This document shows, piece after piece, positions 7,640 to 13,202 of a stretch of DNA of 13,202 bases; positions within the stretch are counted from its first letter, which is position 1; every line of letters starts with the position of its first letter. Location: positions 1-13,202 of the forward strand of contig JAZSFA010000005.1 of assembly GCA_045531965.1 (NCBI GenBank), written 5' to 3'. Origin of the DNA: CAMEON01 sp045531965 (GTDB lineage: Bacteria; Bacillota; Clostridia; Oscillospirales; CAG-272). The translations under genes and the position numbers were made by a program. The notes under the pieces are model-generated. The model did no database searches. It was given only the letters and a program-made list of their open reading frames with translations, and was not told where the DNA came from.

Positions 7640-10205
7640 ACTTCATTTGGAGCATCCTTTATGGCTCTTGCTCCTGATCCCTGCGGCTGCTTTGCTTTTG
7701 GTGATCTATTTTACCTTGAAGCGGCAGACGCGCAAAAAGGGAAAGACGGTAGCCTCCCTCGTCCTGCACGCCGTGATCTCGGTAATCCTCGTGCTGCTGG
7801 CGTCGGGCTTGACGGCCACCACCGAGACCGACCGTCAAAGCACCGTGATCCTCCTGGATGTTTCCGACAGCACCGCAGTGTCCCATGAGGATATGGTTGC
7901 GACCTGTAATTCACTGCTTGCCTCCTTTGACGAGGACGACTTGGTGGGTGTAGTGGCCTTTGGACGAGACGCGGTTTTCCTTGGAAAACAGACTCCCTCG
8001 GGTTCCGTTTCCTTTGAGAAGGCCGATGCTTCGGGCTCGGATATTACCTCGGCCATGTACTACGCCGTCACACTTATGGATCGGTATACCCACAAGCGCA
8101 TCATCCTTCTGTCCGACGGAAAGGAAACCGCGGGAGATGCCCTTTATGCCGCTAAACGGCTGGCAGAGGAAGGTGTGCGCATGGATACCGTGTACTACGA
8201 TACCAACGGACAGGCGGGAAACGAAGCCCAGATCGATCGTATGTCCACCACGGGCGGTAGCTATATCGGGGATGACGTCAAGGTATTTTTGTCTGTTCGA
8301 AGCAACTTTGAAGCCTCGGCAACCATCTCTCTTTACGAAGGAGAGACCCTTTTGGAGGCTCGTACCATCGCCCTCGGTCGTGGGGTGCAGGACTTGTCCT
8401 TCGACTTGACAGCCGAGTCAAGCGGCACACACAGCTATCGCGCCGTCCTGACCTGTGACGGCGACACCGAGCCCCGTAACAACGAGGCCTTTGCCGCTCT
8501 GCGTACCTACGGCGAGACCTCGGTGCTGATCGTGGCCGCTGACCCGACCGAGGCCAGTGCCCTGAAGACCGCCCTGGCAACCGAGGCCGAGGTGACGGTC
8601 GTCCCGCAGACCGAGGCACCTACCGACCTGCCCACTCTCTGTCAATATGACGGCATCTATCTCATGAACGCCGACGCGGAAAAGCTTCCTACAGGCTTTG
8701 ATCGACTCCTGGATACGTTGGTGAAGATCTACGGCAAAAGCGTTTGCTACGTGGGCGGCGACCAAACCTTTTCCAAGGGTCATATGTCCGATACTCTCTA
8801 CGAGAGCATGGTGCCCGTAGAATTCGGCGCGGACGACGGCAAAAGTACGGCTCTCGTCATCGTCATCGACGCTTCCCGCAGTATGGTCAATACGGACACC
8901 AACTACCTGGAGCTTGCCAAGATCGGTGCCATTCAAGCCCTGGAGACCCTTCACCCCAACGATTACGTGGGTATCGTTTCCTTTTCCCAATTTCCTGAGC
9001 GAGAGGTACCCATGACGCTCATGACCGCCGAGAATAAGGAGTACGTCAAGCAAGCCATTACCTCCATTCAGCACTTGGCGGGTACCTTTTATTATCCTGC
9101 CATAGATGAGGCGTATTATATGCTCAAAAGCGTTGAGGCAGGCCGCAAGCACGTCATCTTTCTCTCGGACGGCGAGCCCTACGATGGGGGGGAGGCCAGT
9201 CGTTTTATCAAGGATAGGCAGGATGAGGGTATCACCGTCAGCACCATCGGCATGAACGAATCGGACAGCAAGCTGGGGGTTTTGAAGAAAATGGCCGAGT
9301 ATGGTAACGGCACGTATACCTATGTCAAAAACGCCCTGGATCTGCCAAATATTATCTTCGAGGCCTCTGAAAGCGTTTCCTCACAGTATGCGTTCACGAA
9401 TCCCTTTACGCCCACCGTTGCTCATCTGGATGAGCTGACGAAGGGGCTCAAAGGTCTGCCCACCGTCAAGGGCTACGTGGGAGCCAGAGCCAAGGAGGAT
9501 GCCACCGTCTATTTGACCTCCGAGCGAGGGGATCCCGTGTACGCGACGTGGGCCTATGGCGAAGGCACGGTTTCCTGCTTTACCACCGACCTGTCGGCGG
9601 CGTGGTGCGGCGATTTCCTGGCCGAAGAGGCAGGAAAGTCCTTTGTCAGAAACGCCCTCAGTCATACCTATCCCGAGATTCGCTATGATTCCTCCATCAT
9701 TCCCACCGTCACGGTGGACGGCGGCCGAGTGACCGTCACCGCCCGTCTCCCCGAAGGAGAAGCGACCCATGAGGTTGTGGCCAAGATCACGGGCAAGGAG
9801 AAAAAGACGGTGCTGCTCGAGCGCATATCCGACACCGATTACGAGGGCAGCACCACTCTTGCCGCGTCGGGGGAATATGAGATCACGATCACCTGGAAGG
9901 AGCGCGGCAAGACCATCGACGAAACCACGACGGTCTTTGCCGTGGCATATTCGGGGGAATACGATCTGTTCAGAGAAGGGGACAGCACCCTCTTGTCCGA
10001 GATCGCCGCCGCCACAGGCGGATCCCTTGATGCCGATCCCCATGAGCTTGCCGCGCTGGACTTGGGTACACTCCGCTCTGCCATTGCCCTTGAGCTTCCC
10101 CTGTGTATCATCGCCGCGGTCATCCTGCTGGTGGATATCGTCATCCGCCGCTTGACGTGGGCAGATGTCAAAAGGTTGTTTGTAAATAAGAGAAGGGTAG
10201 GGTGA
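7626..10205 (+). CDS. Large membrane protein with two vWA domains and an amidotransferase-like domain
   Basis: An 859-residue protein from GTG 7626, preferred because GGGGGT lies nine bases upstream; a TTG at 7605 in the same frame lacks a ribosome site. It overlaps the previous gene by 14 bases. Two N-terminal membrane helices (about 12-30 and 42-62) lead into vWA domain 1, with DVSDS (78-82) and LLSDGKE (161-167). After a beta-rich linker, residues about 297-400 look like a class I glutamine-amidotransferase-like fold without an obvious catalytic triad. vWA domain 2 has DASRS (415-419) and FLSDGEP (512-518). A block with GYVGARAKEDATVYL and WAYGEGTVSC follows, as in single-vWA relatives, and a final helix (about 818-840) ends in IRRLTW. 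Both metal sites look intact. The domain duplication in one chain is the notable point. Confidence 0.9.
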   Translation: MANIKLHLEHPLWLLLLIPAAALLLVIYFTLKRQTRKKGKTVASLVLHAVISVILVLLASGLTATTETDRQSTVILLDVSDSTAVSHEDMVATCNSLLASFDEDDLVGVVAFGRDAVFLGKQTPSGSVSFEKADASGSDITSAMYYAVTLMDRYTHKRIILLSDGKETAGDALYAAKRLAEEGVRMDTVYYDTNGQAGNEAQIDRMSTTGGSYIGDDVKVFLSVRSNFEASATISLYEGETLLEARTIALGRGVQDLSFDLTAESSGTHSYRAVLTCDGDTEPRNNEAFAALRTYGETSVLIVAADPTEASALKTALATEAEVTVVPQTEAPTDLPTLCQYDGIYLMNADAEKLPTGFDRLLDTLVKIYGKSVCYVGGDQTFSKGHMSDTLYESMVPVEFGADDGKSTALVIVIDASRSMVNTDTNYLELAKIGAIQALETLHPNDYVGIVSFSQFPEREVPMTLMTAENKEYVKQAITSIQHLAGTFYYPAIDEAYYMLKSVEAGRKHVIFLSDGEPYDGGEASRFIKDRQDEGITVSTIGMNESDSKLGVLKKMAEYGNGTYTYVKNALDLPNIIFEASESVSSQYAFTNPFTPTVAHLDELTKGLKGLPTVKGYVGARAKEDATVYLTSERGDPVYATWAYGEGTVSCFTTDLSAAWCGDFLAEEAGKSFVRNALSHTYPEIRYDSSIIPTVTVDGGRVTVTARLPEGEATHEVVAKITGKEKKTVLLERISDTDYEGSTTLAASGEYEITITWKERGKTIDETTTVFAVAYSGEYDLFREGDSTLLSEIAAATGGSLDADPHELAALDLGTLRSAIALELPLCIIAAVILLVDIVIRRLTWADVKRLFVNKRRVG

Positions 10206-10262
10206 TCTCGTGTGGGGGTGCGGGTACGCCATAACCGTACGATTTGATTTCACGAGCATAGA
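10206..10262 (+). other. Intergenic inverted repeats between the vWA gene and the lipoprotein gene
   Basis: CTCGTG (10207-10212) can pair with CACGAG (10251-10256), and GTACG (10224-10228) with CGTAC (10236-10240) inside it. No T-run follows, so this is not an ordinary terminator. It could be an mRNA processing or stability element between the two genes, or chance. Confidence 0.35.
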
Positions 10263-10274
10263 ATGGAGATTTTT

Positions 10275-11651
10275 ATGAAAAAGCTGCTTTTGATCGCATT
10301 GACCGCCACCCTCTTGTTGACCATCTCGGCCTCCTGCTCCCGCAGGGGCGAGCATGAAGGCAAATTGGAGGGGCAGACTACTGTACCCGATCAATCAAAC
10401 GGTGAAACTTTCGCAGGCACTATGGATTCCTCCGCACAGGTTCCCCCTGTAGACACGCCGACTTGGGGAGAGGGCAATCCCTATGAGGGAAATACGAAAG
10501 AAGAACTTCTGTCAATGTATGAAAACGCATCCGAGTGGGCTCTGGGTACAGGCTTCAATACACCCTACTACGTGATCCTGCACAGCCAGATCCACAACGG
10601 TTGCCAAGCCTTCAGCCGTCTGACGGGTCAGATCGAGCCCCTTTGCCGAGATGCGCTTTGTGACCACGAGGCTTGCATATTCAAGAGAAACACCCGTATC
10701 GAAGCGCTTACGGTCACGGAGGATCGCATTTATATGGTAATTTCCGAGCCTGTGACCGATGACGAGCAGATAAGGAATAAGATCAGCCTGTATTCTTTTG
10801 ATTTTATGTTTGATGACTCCAAACTCATCCGAGAATGGGGAACCACGGGAGACGGTCCGCAAAACAATATTCTCTTGAATTACGGCGGAAGGCTTTTCTA
10901 TGTGGACAACTACTACCATGACAGCGAGGTGATTTCTACCACCTACGTGCTGGATCCCGAAACGGGAGCCTCCGAGCTTTTGTGGGGCGAAGAATTTTTT
11001 GCATCGGTCTGGGACGTGGAGGGGGATTACGTCTATTATCAGGATAGTACCCGCCGCACTGTATCCCGCTACCACATGGTAAAAAAGACCCACGAAACGG
11101 TTTTGCAGGATATGCTCGATCCCGAGCACGGTGACATCTTCTGTGCTCTCTCCAACGTTGTAGGGGATCGTTTGATCTGCTCCATGATCTCTATGGTTGA
11201 AACTTACTCCTTCATCTACAATATAGCCACGGGAGAGACGGAATCCACCATGAAAACAGCAGGTACACTCTGCGAGGATTGGATATTCTACTTCAAGGAT
11301 CATACCGATGAGGCCTACAAAGACGATCCCTTTTATGATTATTACCTGCGTCAACCGGGCGAACCCTACGAGATGGATAACATATCAGGCGGTGAAATCT
11401 GGATGCAATCTTTTGGCGGCGAAGAGACTCTCTTGGTCTATCTCACAACGTATGATATTCCTGATAATATCACTATCTGCGGCTTTGATGGCCGATTCCT
11501 CTATGTCCACGTACATCGGTATCTGGATTACCAAAACGAGCTGAACCCGAATTTCACCCCCTTCAATACGAAAGAATATATCGCCTGTATCGATACCCAA
11601 ACGGATACTGTCTATCAGCTGCTGAAAGGCTATAAAACCTATACCGAGTAA
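10275..11651 (+). CDS. Predicted lipoprotein with Cys-rich DALCDH motif
   Basis: A 458-residue protein from ATG 10275, chosen because GGAG (10265-10268) lies six bases upstream; the in-frame ATG at 10263 overlaps that site. The N-terminus is a lipoprotein signal: two lysines, a hydrophobic core, and Cys21 after SAS. Serine at -3 is not the best lipobox. A low-complexity linker rich in Thr, Ser and Pro (about 30-68) follows, as in surface lipoproteins. Residues 122-136 contain three cysteines in the pattern LCRDALCDHEACIF, which I have seen in Clostridia lipoproteins with repeated beta-sheet segments. The rest has alternating segments such as DRIYMV, GRLFYVDN and DYVYYQD, typical of a beta-propeller. 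It follows the vWA operon by 69 bases without a terminator, so it may be co-transcribed and could be an outside partner of the vWA proteins. Function unknown. Confidence 0.8.
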   Translation: MKKLLLIALTATLLLTISASCSRRGEHEGKLEGQTTVPDQSNGETFAGTMDSSAQVPPVDTPTWGEGNPYEGNTKEELLSMYENASEWALGTGFNTPYYVILHSQIHNGCQAFSRLTGQIEPLCRDALCDHEACIFKRNTRIEALTVTEDRIYMVISEPVTDDEQIRNKISLYSFDFMFDDSKLIREWGTTGDGPQNNILLNYGGRLFYVDNYYHDSEVISTTYVLDPETGASELLWGEEFFASVWDVEGDYVYYQDSTRRTVSRYHMVKKTHETVLQDMLDPEHGDIFCALSNVVGDRLICSMISMVETYSFIYNIATGETESTMKTAGTLCEDWIFYFKDHTDEAYKDDPFYDYYLRQPGEPYEMDNISGGEIWMQSFGGEETLLVYLTTYDIPDNITICGFDGRFLYVHVHRYLDYQNELNPNFTPFNTKEYIACIDTQTDTVYQLLKGYKTYTE

Positions 11652-11745
11652 TATCAAAAAGATATCAGCGTACGGTGTCGTTTTTTCATGCTGTATATTG
11701 CAGGGTGATGAATCATTATATTGCCCGATAAATATAAGATCACTC

Positions 11746-11774
11746 TTGCATTCTCATTATAAATATGCTATAAT
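11746..11774 (+). promoter_or_regulatory. Near-consensus SigA promoter upstream of the tRNA-like locus
   Basis: TTGCAT (11746-11751) and a perfect TATAAT (11769-11774) are separated by 17 bases. The start would be near 11781. No ORF follows, so the product would be an untranslated RNA running toward the terminator at 12074-12111. The -10 box shares its last two bases with the left arm of the palindrome at 11773. Confidence 0.75.
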
Positions 11775-11818
11775 AAAAGAGGTGTAAAGCTTCATCACAA
11801 GCCACACACCTCTTTTAT
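11773..11818 (+). terminator. Palindrome resembling a bidirectional terminator, overlapping a promoter
   Basis: ATAAAAGAGGTGT (11773-11785) is a perfect 13-bp inverted repeat of ACACCTCTTTTAT (11806-11818), with a 20-base loop and A/T-rich ends on both sides. Transcripts coming from upstream would contain the whole stem and could terminate. A transcript starting near 11781 would keep only GGTGT/ACACC and should escape. Confidence 0.55.
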
Positions 11819-11865
11819 CTGTCATCAAGCACCAGTTACATCAAAAAACATTTTATGCGGGTGTT

Positions 11866-11956
11866 TGGCGGGAAGTATAAGCTTAAACCGACTGAAAAAG
11901 GGTCGTTTTACGTCCCTCCCGCTCCGCCATAGTGGGGTTGCTTTTGCAACTCCACT
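11866..11956 (+). ncRNA. Possible structured RNA segment
   Basis: Several stems are possible. GCGGGA (11868-11873) can pair with TCCCGC (11917-11922), or in another register TGGCGG (11866-11871) with CCGCCA (11924-11929). Inside, AAACCGAC (11885-11892) pairs with GTCGTTT (11902-11908) with one bulge. Just after, AGTGGGGTTGC (11931-11941) pairs fully with GCAACTCCACT (11946-11956), including one G-T, over a TTTT loop. I do not recognise a known riboswitch or leader class. Confidence 0.35.
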
Positions 11957-11968
11957 ACTATCATAGAT

Positions 11969-12041
11969 AGCGCATTAGCTCAGCGGATAGAGTTTCCCTC
12001 CGATAAAGGGATGGTCGTGGGTTCAAATCCCACATGCGAGA
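11969..12041 (+). tRNA. tRNA-shaped sequence, probably a tRNA pseudogene
   Basis: The full cloverleaf can be drawn. The D-stem GCTC/GAGT encloses AGCGGATA, the anticodon stem TCCCT/AGGGA encloses the 7-base loop CCGATAA, a 5-base variable loop follows, and the T-arm is GTGGG-TTCAAAT-CCCAC. The acceptor pairs at only five of seven positions (CGCAT with ATGCG); the two outermost pairs are A-G and G-A mismatches. By position the anticodon would be GAT, as in tRNA-Ile, but base 33 is C instead of the nearly invariant T. The D-arm is more Arg-like. No CCA is encoded. A promoter lies upstream and a terminator 33 bases downstream, so it may be transcribed. A working tRNA seems unlikely. Confidence 0.5.
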
Positions 12042-12073
12042 TTTTCCCCCTGTGGTGACTTATATAAAGACTC

Positions 12074-12111
12074 AATACCAAGCCAATTTGTTTTATGTGG
12101 CTTGGTATTTT
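12074..12111 (+). terminator. Intrinsic terminator after the tRNA-like sequence
   Basis: AATACCAAGCC (12074-12084) pairs perfectly over 11 bp with GGCTTGGTATT (12099-12109), with a T-rich tail. It closes the presumed non-coding transcript, and the IS200 element begins directly behind its T-run. Confidence 0.8.
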
Positions 12112-12123
12112 ATTGTATAGTAA

Positions 12124-12146
12124 AACCACGCGTTAGACGCGTGGTT
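12124..12146 (+). repeat. IS200 left-end hairpin
   Basis: A perfect 9-bp imperfection-free stem around a TTAGA loop, repeated without change at 13158-13180. It is the presumed TnpA recognition hairpin at the left end. Confidence 0.8.
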
Positions 12147-12169
12147 CGGTAAGAATTAGATAGTTGATA

Positions 12170-12198
12170 ATGACATAAGGGCTCCTTTGCTGTATAAT
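12170..12198 (+). promoter_or_regulatory. tnpA promoter
   Basis: ATGACA (12170-12175) and a perfect TATAAT (12193-12198) are spaced by 17 bases, giving a start near 12205. The -10 box overlaps the end of the left arm of the inverted repeat that can cover the tnpA ribosome site, so the native transcript lacks that arm. Confidence 0.65.
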
Positions 12199-12240
12199 AT
12201 AAGTGCGGCTGCCAACTGCACAAAAAATACAGCAAAGGAG
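12182..12240 (+). promoter_or_regulatory. Inverted repeat that can hide the tnpA ribosome site in read-through RNA
   Basis: CTCCTTTGCTGTAT (12182-12195) is a perfect 14-bp complement of ATACAGCAAAGGAG (12227-12240), which contains most of the tnpA ribosome site AAAGGAGG (12234-12241). In an RNA that enters from upstream the stem would block translation. IS200 of Salmonella is known to carry a leader stem of this kind. The apical loop contains CTGCCAACTGC, which has a perfect complement after the tnpA stop. Confidence 0.8.
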
Positions 12241-12250
12241 GTCATTTAGG

Positions 12251-12712
12251 ATGAGCATAAATGACATAAATAGTTTATCACATACGAAGTGGAATTGCAA
12301 GTACCATATAGTATTTGCGCCGAAATATCGAAGAAAAGTTTTTTATTATGAAAAAAGGGAAGCGATAGGAAAAATATTGCGGCAATTATGCGAGTGGAAA
12401 GGGGTACGAATAGTGGAAGCGGAAGTATGCCCGGATCACATACATATGCTTGTTGAAATTCCACCAAAGATAGCGGTATCAAGTTTCATGGGATATCTGA
12501 AAGGAAAAAGCAGCACGATGCTATATGAGCAATTCGGCGAACTGAAGTATAAATATAGGAACCGAGAGTTTTGGTGTAAGGGATACTATGTTGATACAGT
12601 TGGAAAAAAGGAAAGCCGAATTGCGGAGTACATAGCCAATCAATTAAAGGAAGATATGTTGGGTGAACAACTGACAATTGGCGATATGGGCCCGTTTACG
12701 GGTAGCAAGTAA
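12251..12712 (+). CDS. tnpA: IS200-family TnpA transposase (Y1, HUH)
   Basis: A 153-residue protein of normal length for IS200 TnpA. The metal-binding HUH motif is H63-I-H65 in CPDHIHMLVE. The catalytic tyrosine is Y127 in EYIANQ with Q131 four residues on, the Y-x-x-x-Q pattern of this family. It cuts and rejoins single-stranded DNA at the element ends. ATG 12251 is chosen because AAAGGAGG lies nine bases upstream; an in-frame GTG at 12203 would have to read through that site and lies at the transcription start. The gene looks complete and able to function. Codon use is more AT-rich than in the neighbouring operon, as expected for a mobile gene. Confidence 0.95.
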   Translation: MSINDINSLSHTKWNCKYHIVFAPKYRRKVFYYEKREAIGKILRQLCEWKGVRIVEAEVCPDHIHMLVEIPPKIAVSSFMGYLKGKSSTMLYEQFGELKYKYRNREFWCKGYYVDTVGKKESRIAEYIANQLKEDMLGEQLTIGDMGPFTGSK

Positions 12713-12722
12713 CAGTCCCCAC

Positions 12723-12755
12723 GCAGTTGGCAGTTCGTATAGATGCGTTCACGCA
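12723..12755 (+). promoter_or_regulatory. 3' untranslated region of tnpA with complement to the leader loop
   Basis: GCAGTTGGCAG (12723-12733) is a perfect 11-base complement of CTGCCAACTGC (12209-12219) in the tnpA leader. Directly after it ATGCG (12742-12746) and CGCAT (12751-12755) form a small hairpin. The stretch begins 11 bases after the stop codon. It could pair with the leader in the same RNA. Confidence 0.55.
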
Positions 12756-12820
12756 TGGCGAGGAAAAGAGGGCTATGCCCGCATGTGAAAAACCACCCGC
12801 TTGGCGGGTGGATGTTTATT

Positions 12821-12985
12821 CGTTGCAGTTTAATATTTGAACCCCCGCAAATTGCGCAAGCAATTTGCATGTTTTGCGCCAAGATGCATAAACGACACGC
12901 ACCGCATAAGCGCGCAAAACGGGGTTCAGAATCCACGACACCGTACCAAAAAAGGACAAATCGCTTCTGCGGTTTGTCCTTTTTT
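12821..12985 (+). repeat. 165-base structured repeat, copy 1
   Basis: The first of two tandem copies. It can fold into an outer stem TGAACCCC/GGGGTTCA (12838-12845 with 12921-12928), a hairpin GCAAATTGC/GCAATTTGC with GCAA loop (12847-12868), an inner stem TTTTGCGC/GCGCAAAA (12872-12879 with 12912-12919), and a terminal 17-bp hairpin 12948-12964 with 12969-12985 that ends in a T-run and works as a terminator shape. Open frames in it on both strands are by-products of the repeat. Its boundaries are set by comparison with copy 2. Confidence 0.85.
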
Positions 12986-13148
12986 CGTTGCAGTTTAATA
13001 TTTGAACCCCCGCAAATCCGCAAGGATTTGCATGTTTTGCGCCAAGATACATGAACGACACGCACTACATGACCGCGCAAAACGGGGTTCAGAATCCCTT
13101 ACACCGTACCAAAAAAGGACAAATCGCTTCTGCGGTTTGTCCTTTTTT
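12986..13148 (+). repeat. 163-base structured repeat, copy 2
   Basis: Nearly identical to copy 1 at both ends and differing mainly in stem tips. The first hairpin is GCAAATCC/GGATTTGC around GCAA (13012-13031), with both arms changed together relative to copy 1. Outer stem 13003-13010 with 13084-13091, inner stem 13035-13042 with 13075-13082, terminal hairpin 13111-13127 with 13132-13148. The T-run is followed directly by a second IS200 left end. Confidence 0.85.
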
Positions 13149-13202
13149 GTATAGTAAAACCACGCGTTAGACGCGTGGTTCGGAAAGAATTAGATAGTTG
13201 AT
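13149..13202 (+). mobile_element. Left end of a second IS200 copy (cut by window edge)
   Basis: The last 54 bases match the left end of the first IS200 (from 12115) at every position but one (T12150 is A13184 here), including the hairpin 13158-13180. The copy continues beyond the window. Both copies have the same orientation and enclose the two structured repeats. Confidence 0.85.

Larger units (their letters stand above)
11652..12250. other. 599-base non-coding region between the lipoprotein gene and tnpA
   Basis: No protein gene is supported. From left to right it holds a weak hairpin with a T6 run (about 11669-11690) that might end the lipoprotein transcript, a consensus promoter overlapping a terminator-like palindrome (11746-11818), a stretch of possible RNA stems (11866-11956), a tRNA-shaped sequence (11969-12041), a strong terminator (12074-12111), and then the left end, promoter and leader of the IS200 element. 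Confidence 0.75.
12115..12820 (+). mobile_element. IS200-type insertion sequence (IS200/IS605 family, tnpA only)
   Basis: About 700 bases, normal for IS200-type elements that carry only tnpA and no tnpB. The left end holds the hairpin AACCACGCG (12124-12132) with CGCGTGGTT (12138-12146), loop TTAGA. The right end holds CCACCCGC (12793-12800) with GCGGGTGG (12804-12811), loop TTG. Such subterminal hairpins are what TnpA recognises in single-stranded DNA. The left boundary is placed where similarity to the second copy at 13149 begins. The right boundary is placed before the repeat unit that starts at 12821. TTTATT occurs on both flanks (12109-12114 and 12815-12820), so each edge is uncertain by a few bases. 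Confidence 0.85.

Noticed and set aside
9381..10394. Long minus-strand open frame (337 residues) opposite the double-vWA gene
   Set aside because: It lies antisense to a clear gene, is Gly/His/Arg-rich as expected from complement of GC-rich coding DNA, and has no recognisable domain.
12203..12250. Earlier GTG start for tnpA
   Set aside because: It would lie at or before the transcription start and translate through the ribosome site; the family N-terminus begins at ATG 12251.
12713..12820. tnpB or accessory gene of an IS605-type element
   Set aside because: Only about 100 bases separate tnpA from the right-end hairpin, so the element is of the tnpA-only IS200 type.
12921..12933. tRNA T-arm-like string GGGGTTCAGAATCC within the repeats
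   Set aside because: The loop has the wrong length, no other tRNA arm surrounds it, and the same bases form the outer stem of the repeat.
12640..13080. Open frames on both strands across the tandem repeats (for example 146 residues on the minus strand, 103 on the plus strand)
   Set aside because: They consist of the repeated DNA read through, contain the same peptide twice, lack ribosome sites and overlap hairpins. They are by-products of the repeats.
12821..13148. CRISPR array
   Set aside because: Only two units of about 165 bases that adjoin directly; no short repeats separated by unique spacers, and no cas genes.

Overview
The window looks like a chromosome segment of an anaerobic Firmicute of the class Clostridia, probably a gut lineage. 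This is inferred from the strong AAGGAG-type ribosome sites, SigA-like promoters, the gene families and the IS200 type. No marker gene fixes the species. Base composition is mixed: the central operon is visibly GC-richer, while the transposase and the intergenic DNA on the right are AT-rich.

Left edge (1-1390): the C-terminal end of an unidentified gene runs into two intrinsic terminators. A minus-strand gene for a small sigma-70-like HTH protein of the kind carried by integrative and conjugative elements follows. A 468-base gap then holds a consensus promoter and one doubtful micro-ORF. This edge may be the rim of a mobile element. Next comes an AraC-family regulator (1392-2366) with its own promoter and a good terminator.

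Centre (2543-11651): a tightly packed plus-strand operon of the MoxR/DUF58/von Willebrand A (Bat-like) type. In order it encodes a three-helix membrane protein with a long acidic region, a MoxR AAA+ ATPase, a soluble DUF58 protein, a membrane-anchored BatA-like vWA protein, and an 859-residue membrane protein with two vWA domains separated by a glutamine-amidotransferase-like fold. Gene gaps are 16 and 9 bases, followed by overlaps of 4 and 14 bases, so these five genes are surely co-transcribed. A predicted lipoprotein with a Cys-rich DALCDH motif follows after 69 bases with no clear terminator between. The likely theme is an ATPase-driven machine that acts on envelope proteins through metal-binding vWA domains. 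The actual substrate cannot be read from the sequence.

Right edge (11652-13202): mainly non-coding and mobile DNA. A consensus promoter overlaps a terminator-like palindrome. It is followed by a structured stretch, a tRNA-shaped sequence with defects (C at position 33, two mismatched acceptor pairs, no CCA) and a strong terminator. An IS200-type element with a complete tnpA follows directly. After it come two tandem copies of a roughly 165-base structured repeat, each ending in a 17-bp hairpin with a T-run. The window then runs into the left end of a second copy of the same IS200. The repeats and the IS200 regulatory structures are the least ordinary content of the window.
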